Shown: positions 7,542 to 15,850, counted from the first letter of the stretch. The stretch is DNA of 39,347 bases from Humidesulfovibrio sp. (GCF_030689645.1 NZ_JAUYFU010000010.1:1-39347); one strand, 5' to 3'. Program-made: numbers and translations. The notes: generated from the letters alone by a model not told the origin.

Positions 7542-8627
7542 TCAGCCCTTCCTGCGCCGCCCCTCCGCGTCTGCGGCCTTGATCGCCGCAAACACGTCCT
7601 CTGGGGTCACACCACCCTTGATGTTATGGATCGTCTCGCCGGGGGCGCATGCCTGACGCGCCACCGCCATCAGTTGCTCATCCGTCGGGTTCGCAAGACC
7701 GATGTCGGCGAGGCAGATGGGCAGCCCAACGGCTTGGCAAAAGTCGTAGACCACTGAAATCATTTCGCCCGTGCGCCTGGTCAACTGCAGCAGCGCCAAA
7801 GTGCCCATGGCGACCTTTTCCCCGTGCCAGCACTTGTGGGTCTCAGGCAACAGAGTGAGCCCGTTGTGGATGGCGTGGGCCCCGGACAAACCGCCGCTTT
7901 CAAAACCAAGCCCGCTCAACAAGGTGTTCGCCTCGATGACGCGCTCCAACGCTGGGGTGACGGTTTTGCTTTCACAGGCATTTTTTGCGGCTATGCCATC
8001 GGCCATGAGCGTATCGAAGCACAAGCGCGCCAGCCCGAAAGCCGTCATCGAGCCTGCCCGCCCGGTCATGTTGCTGGCCTGGCTCACACGGCAATCATCC
8101 GCCTCGAACCAGGTGGACAAGGCGTCGCCCATGCCCGAAACCAGAAACCGGACCGGGGCGTTGGCCACCATCTCGCTGTCCACAAGCACAACATCCGGGT
8201 TGCGCGGCAAGACCAGATACCTGCTGAAGGCTCCTTCAGGCGTGTAAATCACTGACAAGGCGCTGCAAGGCGCATCGGTGGAAGCGATGCTGGGCACCAC
8301 AACAACCGGCAGCTTCAGAAAATGACCGACAGCTTTCACCGTATCCAGGGTCTTTCCGCCGCCGATGCCGATGACTACATCAGCCTGGACCTGCTTGGTT
8401 CGTGCAACCAAGCGCTCAATCTCTTCATCGCTACACTCGCCGCCAAACGGCTCCAGGGTGAACTCCACCAGCGCCTGTCCGGCCAGAGCCCTTTCCACTA
8501 CAGGACGTGCAGCCCCGGAAACCACAGCCAAAGCCTTGGTCCCCAGCCGAGCTGCTTCCTCTGGGAGCAGAGCCAGCGCTCCTGCGCCCTGAACATAGCG
8601 GCCTGGGAAAATTGATGTCATGAGCAT
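7542..8627 (-). CDS. gldA: Glycerol dehydrogenase-like, metal-dependent NAD(P) alcohol dehydrogenase
   Basis: Resembles GldA of the iron-containing alcohol dehydrogenase superfamily, which interconverts glycerol and dihydroxyacetone with NAD. The nucleotide site GIGGGKTLDTVKA is at residues 87-99, and the three expected metal ligands are visible: Asp168 in GMGDALSTW, His251 in GAHAIHNGL and His268 in CWHGEKVAMG. The 361-residue length fits. The start at 8627 is set by GGGGAGAG five bases upstream; the frame is open for 50 more codons without conservation. It stands alone on the minus strand, convergent with tyrS. The true substrate could be another diol or short alcohol. Confidence 0.85.
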   Translation of the reverse strand: MLMTSIFPGRYVQGAGALALLPEEAARLGTKALAVVSGAARPVVERALAGQALVEFTLEPFGGECSDEEIERLVARTKQVQADVVIGIGGGKTLDTVKAVGHFLKLPVVVVPSIASTDAPCSALSVIYTPEGAFSRYLVLPRNPDVVLVDSEMVANAPVRFLVSGMGDALSTWFEADDCRVSQASNMTGRAGSMTAFGLARLCFDTLMADGIAAKNACESKTVTPALERVIEANTLLSGLGFESGGLSGAHAIHNGLTLLPETHKCWHGEKVAMGTLALLQLTRRTGEMISVVYDFCQAVGLPICLADIGLANPTDEQLMAVARQACAPGETIHNIKGGVTPEDVFAAIKAADAEGRRRKG

Positions 8628-9010
8628 AGGCACTCTCCCCTTGTCGAAGCAGACACAGTATTTGACCGCAGGATGCCCTCGCGCGGGGCAATGCTCCCGC
8701 TGCGGAAAAGTCTCACGCTGCCGAACGCGCCATATGGCTCGCCGCGGACGGCGAGGGAATAAAACACCAAAAATCAATCAACTTCCTGATGTATTTCCCT
8801 GTCTCAGTCTCGCCAATGAGTCAAGGAGCCAAGGACTGCGACCATTCATGCAATTGCCCAGACCTCATGCGACCTGTTGGCGCAGAGCAACATCCCGGGG
8901 GCGCAAAACAAAAAGCCCTGGAGTCTTCCAGGGCTTTTCTTTGTGTCTACGCGCTGCGCATCAGGGCTGCGGCAATGCGGCCCGGCTGTGGTCTGTAACT
9001 GATCCCTGCG
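8628..9010. other. 383-base intergenic stretch: gldA upstream region and phoU downstream region
   Basis: Both flanking genes read leftward. The part beside phoU holds a terminator (8911-8938); the part beside gldA must hold its promoter, but I see no convincing -35/-10 pair. No RNA gene or open frame with a ribosome site was found. Confidence 0.5.
8911..8938 (-). terminator. Terminator of the pstB-phoU unit
   Basis: A perfect 11-base-pair stem (8911-8921 with 8928-8938) with a six-base loop. On the minus strand it ends in TTTT-G-TTTT. It lies 72 bases after the phoU stop; the sequence is nearly symmetrical, so it could work both ways. Confidence 0.85.
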
Positions 9011-9676
9011 CTACCCCTTGCAACGGTGCTTCACGTTGGTGCCTTCCTTGATGAAGATCACGGCCTCGGCGATGTTTGTCGCCAGGTCGCCAATGCGCTC
9101 CAAGTGCCTTGAGGCCATGATGACATGCACGCCGCGCTCAACAATGCGCGTCTCGTCCACCATGTTGTTGATGGCCTCCTTCAGCACCTTGAGCGACAGC
9201 TCATCGGCGCGGTGGTCCATGGCGCAGATGTCTCCCGCAAGGACCGCGTCCTCATCCACCAGCGCGCGCACGGCCTTCGCAAGCATGTCCTGCACGTGGG
9301 CGCAAAGCTGCGCCATGCGCGGATTTTCTGGCAGGATCTGCCGCGTGGACAAAAACAGCGTGCGATGCGCCATGTTCACAGCCTCATCGCCCACCCGCTC
9401 CAAATTCACGGTGACGCGCATGGACCCGATGATGAACCGCAGGTCGCAGGCCATGGGCTGGTCCAGGGCAAGAAGCTCCAGATTGAAGGCGTCGATGGCG
9501 TCTTCCAGGTCGTTGATGGCCACATCGTTCATGACCACGCTTTCGGCCAAGTCTGTGTCGTTTTCAAGGTAGGCGCGGCAGGCGTTGTTCACGGCCTGTT
9601 CAGACAGGGCGGCCATGCGGATGAGCTGCATGCGCAGTTCGCCGAGTTTCTGCGTAAAATGGCTGCGTTGCTGCAT
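9011..9676 (-). CDS. phoU: PhoU, phosphate-signalling protein
   Basis: Cytoplasmic helical-bundle protein that links the Pst phosphate transporter to the PhoR/PhoB two-component system and holds the Pho regulon off when phosphate is plentiful. The 221-residue length and the two three-helix repeats are typical; each repeat carries the metal-contact pattern of the family (ERVGDEAVNMAHR near 93-105 and ERIGDLATNIAEAV near 192-205). It follows pstB by 12 bases on the same strand and ends before a terminator, so the two form one transcript. pstS, pstC and pstA are not beside them. Confidence 0.95.
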   Translation of the reverse strand: MQQRSHFTQKLGELRMQLIRMAALSEQAVNNACRAYLENDTDLAESVVMNDVAINDLEDAIDAFNLELLALDQPMACDLRFIIGSMRVTVNLERVGDEAVNMAHRTLFLSTRQILPENPRMAQLCAHVQDMLAKAVRALVDEDAVLAGDICAMDHRADELSLKVLKEAINNMVDETRIVERGVHVIMASRHLERIGDLATNIAEAVIFIKEGTNVKHRCKG

Positions 9677-9688
9677 GTTGTTCCCTTT

Positions 9689-10447
9689 CTAGCCGAAGCG
9701 GCCAGTGATGTAGTCTTCGGTTTGGCGGTTGCGCGGCTTGGTGAAGATGGTTCGCGTGTCACCTTCCTCAATGAGCTTGCCCAGGTAGAAAAAGGCCGTG
9801 CGATCCGAAACGCGGGCGGCCTGCTGCATGCTGTGGGTGACGATGATGATGGTCAGGTCGCTTTTGAGCTCGTGGATCAGGTCCTCGATCTTCTGGGTGG
9901 CGATGGGATCAAGGGCGCTAGCGGGCTCATCCATGAGCAGCACTTCTGGCCGCACGGCCAGGGCGCGCGCGATGCACAGGCGCTGCTGCTGACCGCCGGA
10001 AAGTCCCAGGGCGGACGTCTCAAGCCTGTCCTTCACCTCGTCCCACAGGGCCGCCCCGCGCAGGGAGGACTCCACCCCCTCATCCAGAACGCGTTTGTCG
10101 CCCACGCCATTGACGCGCAGGCCGTAGGCCACGTTCTAATAGATGGTCTTGGGGAAAGGGTTGGGCTTCTGAAACACCATGCCGATGCGCCGCCTGAGCG
10201 CAACCACGTCGACGCCGGAAGCGTGGATGTCCTCGCCGTCCAGGGCCAGCAGCCCTGTGACGCGAGTGCCTGGAATGAGGTCGTTCATGCGGTTGATACA
10301 GCGCAGGAAGGTGCTTTTGCCGCACCCGGACGGACCGATGAGCGCCGTCACCTGGTGCTTCTCGAAGTCCAGGCTCACCTGGTGCAGGGCCTGAAACGCC
10401 CCATAATAAAAGTCGAGTGATTGCGAGGTAACCTTGATGTCTGGCAT
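9689..10447 (-). pseudogene. pstB: Phosphate ABC transporter ATPase PstB, interrupted by an in-frame amber codon
   Basis: The ATPase of the Pst phosphate importer. Read from the ATG at 10447 (GGAG six bases upstream) the frame would give 252 residues, the normal length, but codon 104 is TAG (10136-10138). Relatives read IYENVAYG here, so a single GAG-to-TAG change explains it. The upstream piece (103 residues) has Walker [10 protein letters not shown] (38-46) and the Q loop [10 protein letters not shown]; the downstream piece has the signature LSGGQQQR, Walker [12 protein letters not shown] and the switch His in VTHS. A GTG codon starts three bases after the TAG, so ribosomes could restart and make the second half (147 residues). 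Nothing else is damaged. A sequencing error, a fresh mutation, or a split protein are all possible; TAG recoding is unlikely because TAG ends several intact genes here. Confidence 0.88.
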
Positions 10448-10550
10448 GTGCGTCTCCGTGGCTTGCCGCCGGGGGTCCGCAGGGTTTGCGGCCTTCGGCG
10501 TGCTGCAAGAGGACATCTACGCACCGGAAGCGACGTCTGGGACACGGCCT

Positions 10551-10569
10551 TGTGACGATTCTGTGACGA
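10551..10569 (-). promoter_or_regulatory. Pho-box-like direct repeat before pstB-phoU
   Basis: On the minus strand, TCGTCACA occurs twice with three bases between (11-base spacing). This is the layout of a PhoB site, whose E. coli half is CTGTCAT repeated every 11 bases; the GTCA core is shared. It lies about 105 bases before the pstB start. No clear -10 box was identified. Confidence 0.6.
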
Positions 10570-10613
10570 GGCTGTCCGGTATCGCAGGAAAAAGCGGAAA
10601 CGACGGCGCGCAG

Positions 10614-11567
10614 CTATGGCGCCAGACGCACCGCCAGGGGAATGGTCAGGCTGACGCCCTTGGGGCCAGTCTCCAGCTTCGGCTCCAGCACCGGAGCAAC
10701 GGCGCCGTCGCGGAACTCCACGGCCAGACGCAACCGGTCCGAATGCTCGCCCACAACAACATTCTTCACAGGCCCGGTGTCGAAACGCACCACAGCCCCG
10801 CCCTTCTTGCGCCAGGGTCCGCGCAAATCGACGGCCAGCTTGCGCGGGGCGCCAGGATCGGCCAGATTGAACCAGGTGACGCGCTCCACGGCGCCATTAG
10901 TGACAGCGCGCAGGACAATGCTGTCGGCCCTGAACTCAACATCCACATCGCCCACCCACTGCCCGTCGCCCGGCAGGGGCGTGGATACAGGCGTTCCGAC
11001 CGGAGCCGGGGGCATGATGCGCGCCTTGGGGTCCACCACCACAACAGGCGCAGGCTTGGGAGCCTTTGCCGGGACAGCGACAGGGATGGGGGCGGGAGCA
11101 GGGGTGCCGGGAACAATCACAGGAATCGGCGGGCCGCTCGGAATATGAGTGACCAATGGCTCGCCAGCGGCGTCGGGGTCTGCGGAAAGCGCATGAGAGC
11201 CTGCGTCCACAGGCTTTACGTTCTTCTTGGCCTGGGTCGCCGTCACCGGCTTGGCGGCCTTGGGGACGGAGGCCGTCGCCGTCGGCGCAGGTGAATTGAC
11301 CTTGGCAGGAACTGCGGCCTGGGCTGCGGCTTCTGCCGCGCGACCAAGGGCTGTTTTCGGAGCAGCCTTGGACACCTCTGGCTTGGCTTCGGGCTTGGCG
11401 GCTGGCTTGGACTCTGGAGCATCTCCAAGTGGCGCGATACGAGCGGTCTTCTCCACCGGCATGCGCACTTCATACTCCGCAGCCCAAGCCGGACCAGCGC
11501 CCAAGGCGATAATCCCGACCAGGGGCAAGGCCCGGACGCATTCACGCAACCAACTCAAAGCATTCAT
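10614..11567 (-). CDS. Exported AMIN-domain protein with a long Ala/Pro/Lys linker
   Basis: A 317-residue protein with a signal peptide (cleavage near AWA-AEY, residue 29) and a low-complexity region rich in Ala, Pro and Lys (about 45-200). The C-terminal ~115 residues, including VEFRADSIVLRAVTNGAVERVTWFNL in two parts and the closing LTIPLAVRL, look like an AMIN domain, a beta-sheet module that tethers envelope proteins to peptidoglycan or secretin assemblies in the periplasm. It is the last gene of a four-gene minus-strand run, 65 bases after the glycosyltransferase gene. The domain call is by pattern and moderately sure; the partner is unknown. Confidence 0.7.
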   Translation of the reverse strand: MNALSWLRECVRALPLVGIIALGAGPAWAAEYEVRMPVEKTARIAPLGDAPESKPAAKPEAKPEVSKAAPKTALGRAAEAAAQAAVPAKVNSPAPTATASVPKAAKPVTATQAKKNVKPVDAGSHALSADPDAAGEPLVTHIPSGPPIPVIVPGTPAPAPIPVAVPAKAPKPAPVVVVDPKARIMPPAPVGTPVSTPLPGDGQWVGDVDVEFRADSIVLRAVTNGAVERVTWFNLADPGAPRKLAVDLRGPWRKKGGAVVRFDTGPVKNVVVGEHSDRLRLAVEFRDGAVAPVLEPKLETGPKGVSLTIPLAVRLAP

Positions 11568-11632
11568 AATTGCCAGCTCCCGACCATATTTTCAAACACC
11601 CTACACCAATTGCAGTCAGGAGCAAAGCCCGG

Positions 11633-12592
11633 CTACAGGGTATCCCAAAAATCACAAAGCTGGCCTGCCACCTTGGCCTCGGACCAGGAGCGCTCCACAA
11701 ACCGGCGCGAGGCCTCGCCCACTGCGCGGCAATGGTCCAAATCCGCGGCCAGCGCTCGCAGGCAGAGGTCCAGACCCTGCGCATCATGGGCCAGCAGCCA
11801 AGGCAGCTCAGCCTGAGGCACTCCGGCGAACTCAGCCACGTGGGCCAGGTTCCAGTCGTCCAACCCGGCGACGACCGCCAGGCCCTGGCTCAAGCCCTCC
11901 AGGCTGCTCACGCCGTAATATCCCTGCATGTGGTCGAAAAGCGCATGGCACGCGCCTTTGCGCTCCAGGCACTCGCCGTGCGGCACGTTATCGATGAGGT
12001 CCAGCTCAAGGCCAAGCCCCTCGGCGCGCAGGCCTCCCACCACGGCCAGCAGTTCATCCGTGTTCTTAAGGTCCTTGCGCGTGGGCGAATGCGCAAGCCG
12101 AAGCGGGCCTGTCCAAACGCGCTTGACCGGGCGCAATGTTGGCGCATCCTGATGCACCAGGTTCGGCTGCCAGCGCGCCTCGGGCATCATGCGCTTGAGG
12201 TCCGGGGTGCTCACCAGCAGGCTCTTCCGGCCCAGGCTGCGGTACTTCTCCCGAAACAATTCAGGGTTGCTGCGAAAGTCGTGGTGGCCATGCTCGTGAT
12301 GCACAATAGCCTTGCCGGGCAGGTAGTCCTTTGGCGAAAACGGTCCCAGGCGCAGGTGCTCGTCGGCTGTCATGTGGAAATGAAACACGTCGCTGGTCTT
12401 GAGCAGGCGCTCCAACTCGGCCAAACCGTCCTGGTCCAGGTCGGGCACGTGCAGATCCTTGGGCCAGGAATGGGTGTAGCGGGTCTCAAGGGTGACCATG
12501 CGGCACGTGTGGCGGCCAAGCCGGTTCACGGCCCTGCAGAACCCGATGCCGGTGCCTGCGGGATCATTGACCGCCATCATCAAGATGTTCAC
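11633..12592 (-). CDS. Glycosyltransferase-like protein (GT4-type C-terminal half)
   Basis: A 319-residue cytoplasmic protein. It begins MNILMMAVNDPAGTG, like the first strand and loop of GT-B glycosyltransferases, has an FHFHMTADEHLRLG segment and HHEHGHHDFR near 97-106, and a nucleotide-sugar-site-like GVSSLEGLSQGLAVVAG (about 228-244) with the acidic residue of GT4 enzymes. The start is a GTG at 12592 that overlaps the preceding stop by four bases, so translation is coupled to the acetolactate decarboxylase gene. Donor and acceptor cannot be told. It could be a non-catalytic relative, since the canonical E-x7-E is only half matched. Confidence 0.65.
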   Translation of the reverse strand: MNILMMAVNDPAGTGIGFCRAVNRLGRHTCRMVTLETRYTHSWPKDLHVPDLDQDGLAELERLLKTSDVFHFHMTADEHLRLGPFSPKDYLPGKAIVHHEHGHHDFRSNPELFREKYRSLGRKSLLVSTPDLKRMMPEARWQPNLVHQDAPTLRPVKRVWTGPLRLAHSPTRKDLKNTDELLAVVGGLRAEGLGLELDLIDNVPHGECLERKGACHALFDHMQGYYGVSSLEGLSQGLAVVAGLDDWNLAHVAEFAGVPQAELPWLLAHDAQGLDLCLRALAADLDHCRAVGEASRRFVERSWSEAKVAGQLCDFWDTL

Positions 12593-13404
12593 TGGCCAGC
12601 CTCCACGGCGTGCAGTTCCTTGGTGCGGTCGCGTGCCAGGTCCATGCCGGAAAGGCCGGCGTTGGGGAGAATGAGTTCAAGTCGGCGCAGAGTCTGAAGC
12701 CGCGCCTGGGCCGTGCCTTCCGGCGCCAGCACAAAGGCAAGCACGTGCCCGCCGCGGGTGCGGTCCTTGGTGAGGAAATGCCAGTGCCAGCCGGGGACGC
12801 CCAGACCACGAACAAATGCCGGACCCCGAAGCCCCACAAGGGTGCCCTCGACGCCCGTGAAGGGGAACACGGACTGCTCCTTGGCCACTTCGGTCAGCGG
12901 ACGATAAGGCGGGGCCTGGCGCGGCACGCTTCGAGCGGTCAGGGTGGCGAACCGCCCATCGATGCGCGCTGCGGCAAAACAATTGACGTCGCCCAAGGTG
13001 GCGTCGAGGCTGGCCTCTACGGCCTTGAGGTCCAGGCCCGCCGAAAGGGACAAGTTCTTGGCGGTGGTCAAGCGCGTCGCCTGCGCAAAGGGAGTGGTCG
13101 TGGAATCGGAAGGCCTGGCCACATGACCGCTTGCAGGCACCTGATAGACCACGCCATCCAGCAGCACCAGTTCTCCATCCAGAGCGTCGAAGGTGCCCAG
13201 GCCGAAATCGCCCAGGCCGCGCAGTTCCTTAAGAGAGAGCGAACCTTCATACCCACCGGCCAGCAGAGCATCGATGACGCCCACCTGAACCAGGGAAGCA
13301 GGTTTTACTGGTTGGACCTGCCGAGAGCTCTCGGCTGCGGTGGCAGTGGAGCACAAGAACAGAGCCAGAAGAAGAGAAGCAATGATTCGCGCGGACCCAT
13401 GCAT
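12589..13404 (-). CDS. budA: Exported alpha-acetolactate decarboxylase
   Basis: Zn enzyme that converts acetolactate to acetoin and CO2. The family marker GTFDALDGELVLLDG is at residues 70-84, and the three metal-binding His are present as WHWHF (His207, His209) and His220 in RGGHVLAF. ARIDGRF (147-152) carries the conserved Arg. Unlike the common cytoplasmic form, the protein begins with a signal peptide (residues 1-23, cut near ATA-AES), so it would act outside the inner membrane. Its start lies one base after the cheD stop, and its stop overlaps the next gene by four bases. No acetolactate synthase gene is nearby. The enzyme call is firm; export is a prediction. Confidence 0.88.
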   Translation of the reverse strand: MHGSARIIASLLLALFLCSTATAAESSRQVQPVKPASLVQVGVIDALLAGGYEGSLSLKELRGLGDFGLGTFDALDGELVLLDGVVYQVPASGHVARPSDSTTTPFAQATRLTTAKNLSLSAGLDLKAVEASLDATLGDVNCFAAARIDGRFATLTARSVPRQAPPYRPLTEVAKEQSVFPFTGVEGTLVGLRGPAFVRGLGVPGWHWHFLTKDRTRGGHVLAFVLAPEGTAQARLQTLRRLELILPNAGLSGMDLARDRTKELHAVEAGQ

Positions 13405-13405
13405 G

Positions 13406-13942
13406 TCAGCTCTCCCCGCCGGTGCGGTTCAGAAGTTTCACCCAAACGTCCCCTGTGTGCGTAAGAAAATGCAGTTTGCGGCCTTGGTTGCCGCCTACCT
13501 GAGATTTGGCGATGGGCATGCCGTGGACCATGAGCCACTGGCGCACGGCGCGCACGTTGCGGCCCCCAATATCGTACAGGTTGGTGCGCTCAACGCCGCC
13601 CATGAGTCCGGACGCACCGCCGAAAACCTTGATAACTATGTTGTCCGAGGGGATTTTCAATTTGAGCATGGACGTGAACATGTTCTCCAGGGCCGTATCG
13701 ACGAAGCGACAAACCTGAGGTTCACGGTTGGAGTTCTGGAAGCTGACGCTATCGGGCAGGAATGCGTGGCAAATGGCGCCTATGCCCCGACTGGGGTCGC
13801 ACATGGTAACCGCCACGCAGGAGCCGAGAACGGTGGAGACGAGGGTGGGGCGTACTCCGAGGAAGCAGTCGCCCGTCTGCAAGAATACCTTGGGATACTG
13901 ATCAAGATCCTGCACGGGGTGTTGCTCCAGAATGCGTGCCAA
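13406..13942 (-). CDS. cheD: CheD, chemoreceptor glutamine deamidase
   Basis: Deamidates glutamines on methyl-accepting chemotaxis proteins. The catalytic pair is visible: Cys42 in VLGSCVAV and His59 in ICHAFLP, with the 17-residue spacing seen in characterised CheD. VFGGASGL (about 107-114) is also typical. The 178-residue length fits. The start is taken as TTG at 13942, because two stop codons stand in frame just upstream and no ATG occurs before the conserved region; the ribosome site is weak. No other chemotaxis gene is near. It heads the run cheD, budA, glycosyltransferase, AMIN protein. Confidence 0.9.
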   Translation of the reverse strand: MARILEQHPVQDLDQYPKVFLQTGDCFLGVRPTLVSTVLGSCVAVTMCDPSRGIGAICHAFLPDSVSFQNSNREPQVCRFVDTALENMFTSMLKLKIPSDNIVIKVFGGASGLMGGVERTNLYDIGGRNVRAVRQWLMVHGMPIAKSQVGGNQGRKLHFLTHTGDVWVKLLNRTGGES

Positions 13943-14033
13943 TAGCTGTCATCACTCAGCATCATCGTCCCAACGGCGGGCCAAGTCAACTGATTCGACG
14001 AAGGAGAACTACTATCGGAACAGCTTGGTCTGG

Positions 14034-14678
14034 CTAATCATTGGTGTCGGCAAAGCGGATATGGAAGGCGGCAGCATAGAAGCAGTGGAAGAAATCGACG
14101 TATTCAAGATGGATGTGCTTGGGCACGGCAATGCGCGCTGGGGCGAAATTGATGATGCCCTTGATGCCAGCGCCGATAAGATAGTTGGCAGCGCGCTGCG
14201 CGCGCTCCGGCGGCGTGGTGATGACGCCTATCTCCAAGCTCAGCTCCTTGACCTTGGCCGGCAATTGGCGCGAACAGACAATCTCCATGCCCTCCACCAC
14301 TTCGCCGATCTTATAGGGATCGCAGTCAAAAGCGCCTCGAATAATGAAACCCTTGCGGGAAAACTCGCGGTGGCGCAGCAGCGCGCGCCCCAAGTTGCCC
14401 ACGCCCACAAGGGCGCAGTTCCAGGCACGGTCGATGCCGAGGGAGCGCTTGATGGACGTGATGAGGTCCTGGACATAATAGCCCACGCCGCGCACGCCAA
14501 ATTCGCCAAAGTAAGCGAGGTCTTTGCGGATTTGCGAGGAGTTAACAGAACAGGCTTCAGCAAGGCGTTCGGAAGAGACAACGTCTGTTCCCTCGCGTTT
14601 GAACTCCGACAGAACCTGGATATAGGTTGCCAGTCGGGCGATGGTGGCCTTGGGGATATGCTCGCTCTTCACGGCCAT
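14034..14678 (-). CDS. rex: Redox-sensing transcriptional repressor Rex
   Basis: Binds DNA when NADH is low relative to NAD+ and lets go when NADH rises; in anaerobes it controls fermentation and energy genes, and in Desulfovibrio it has been linked to sulfate reduction and ATP synthase. The N-terminal winged helix (about 1-80, with SSQIRKDLAYFGEFG) contacts DNA; the Rossmann domain has VGVGNLG at 91-97; the C-terminal helix that swaps between subunits is present. At 214 residues it is full length. It lies downstream of atpE but behind that gene's terminator, so it needs its own promoter; a Rex-like site sits there. Confidence 0.95.
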   Translation of the reverse strand: MAVKSEHIPKATIARLATYIQVLSEFKREGTDVVSSERLAEACSVNSSQIRKDLAYFGEFGVRGVGYYVQDLITSIKRSLGIDRAWNCALVGVGNLGRALLRHREFSRKGFIIRGAFDCDPYKIGEVVEGMEIVCSRQLPAKVKELSLEIGVITTPPERAQRAANYLIGAGIKGIINFAPARIAVPKHIHLEYVDFFHCFYAAAFHIRFADTND

Positions 14679-14700
14679 TCCAGACGGCTGGACGTCATGT

Positions 14701-14718
14701 TTGTGAAATTAATAACAG
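14701..14718. promoter_or_regulatory. Rex-like operator in front of rex
   Basis: The bases TTGTGAAATTAATAACAG form an imperfect palindrome of the kind TTGT(G/T)AA-N4-TTAACAA bound by Rex proteins; two of the 14 fixed positions differ. It lies 22 bases before the rex start, between that start and the atpE terminator, so it would overlap the rex promoter and allow autorepression. Binding is inferred. Confidence 0.55.
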
Positions 14719-14727
14719 AATCCTCGG

Positions 14728-14753
14728 AAAAAAGGAGGCCATGCGGCCTCCTT
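14728..14753 (-). terminator. Terminator of the F0 (atpZ-atpI-atpB-atpE) operon
   Basis: Nine perfect base pairs (14732-14740 with 14745-14753) close a four-base loop; on the minus strand T residues follow. It lies 23 bases after the atpE stop. Confidence 0.85.
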
Positions 14754-14776
14754 GATTCCGAAAAAAACCTTGGAAA

Positions 14777-15106
14777 CTAGGCGCCCAGGGGCTTCACGAA
14801 GAGCAGGATCAGGTTGACGACCAGGGCGTAAATGGCCAGGGACTCGATGAAGGCCAGGCCCAGGATCAGGGTGACGGTGATTTTGCCACCGGCTTCGGGG
14901 TTGCGGGCGGTGCCTTCGCAGGCGGCCTTCAGGCCCAGGCCCTGACCGATACCGCAGAGGCCGGCAGCGATGCCCATGCCAATGGCGGTGGCCCAAGCGG
15001 CCACGGGGCCCACGGCGGCGGTGCCAGCGGCGGCGGCGCCGTCAGCGGCGAAAGCGGCGGAAGCGAACAGAACCATGGCCAGAGTCATCAGAAGAGACTT
15101 GCGCAT
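14777..15106 (-). CDS. atpE: ATP synthase F0 subunit c, with an N-terminal signal-like extension
   Basis: The proteolipid that forms the rotor ring. The 109 residues begin with a signal-peptide-like segment (1-20, ending AFA-A), then two helices joined by the polar loop ARNPEAGG (67-74). The ion-binding carboxylate is Glu88. Gln55, Ser89 and Tyr93 stand at the positions of Gln32, Ser66 and Tyr70 of the Na+-binding Ilyobacter subunit; the position of Thr67 is Leu90 and that of Val63 is Phe86. Ion choice is therefore open. It follows atpB by 54 bases and ends before a terminator. Confidence 0.95.
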   Translation of the reverse strand: MRKSLLMTLAMVLFASAAFAADGAAAAGTAAVGPVAAWATAIGMGIAAGLCGIGQGLGLKAACEGTARNPEAGGKITVTLILGLAFIESLAIYALVVNLILLFVKPLGA

Positions 15107-15160
15107 ATCAATGTACTCCTAAAGGTATGATGTTGTGGTCGAACGACCATTTCCCCAAGT

Positions 15161-15847
15161 TTAGTGAGCGTGCTCCAAAGAACCCTTCAGGTAAATCATG
15201 GTAAGCATGAAGAAGATGAAGGCCTGAATGGTCTTGCCCAGGATGAACAGGAAGTACATGGGCAGGGTGCCGAGCACCGGAGCGAGCACGAAGAGCAGCA
15301 CCAGGACGATTTCCTCGCCGCGGATGTTGCCGAAAAGACGGAGAGTGAGAGAGAGGGGGCGGGCAATGTGACTGACCGTCTCCAGAACCAGCATCAGCGG
15401 AGCCAGCGCGGGCATGGGGCCCATGAAGTGCTTGATGTAGCCGAAACCCCATTTCTTGATGCCGATGTAGTTATAGTAGAGAAACACGCACAGCGCCATG
15501 GCTGCGTTGGTGTTCACGTTTGCGGTGGCGGCGTCGCAACCAGGAATAAGACCGATGTAGTTCATCACCAGAATGAAGATGAACATGGAGCACAGGAAGG
15601 GAAACACCCTGCGCCCTTCCTCGCCAAGGTTGGCGACCGTGAAGTCCTCAAGACCGCCGATGGCCGTCTCGAACACATTCTGCATCCCGCCGGGGACCAG
15701 CTGGAGGCGACCGCGCAGCATCAGCGCGCAGGTCAGAAGAATAATCATGGCCATCCACATGTAGTACACGTGCGGCGGCAATCCCAGTCCCAGCTTTTCG
15801 TCAATGATGACCGAATAGGTCAGCGGATGCGGAAGTCCTGCAGCCAT
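15161..15847 (-). CDS. atpB: ATP synthase F0 subunit a
   Basis: The stator membrane subunit that forms the two ion half-channels. The essential Arg is Arg170 in [13 protein letters not shown] (163-175), followed by the long C-terminal helix with [17 protein letters not shown]. The 228-residue length is typical. AAGGAGG stands before the start, and only three bases separate it from the atpI stop, so the two are translated together. Confidence 0.96.
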   Translation of the reverse strand: MAAGLPHPLTYSVIIDEKLGLGLPPHVYYMWMAMIILLTCALMLRGRLQLVPGGMQNVFETAIGGLEDFTVANLGEEGRRVFPFLCSMFIFILVMNYIGLIPGCDAATANVNTNAAMALCVFLYYNYIGIKKWGFGYIKHFMGPMPALAPLMLVLETVSHIARPLSLTLRLFGNIRGEEIVLVLLFVLAPVLGTLPMYFLFILGKTIQAFIFFMLTMIYLKGSLEHAH

Positions 15848-15850
15848 GTT

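Noticed and set aside
10136-10138. Pyrrolysine or other readthrough at the pstB TAG
   Set aside because: TAG terminates several intact genes in the window, the position is Glu in relatives, and no hairpin typical of recoding was seen right after it.
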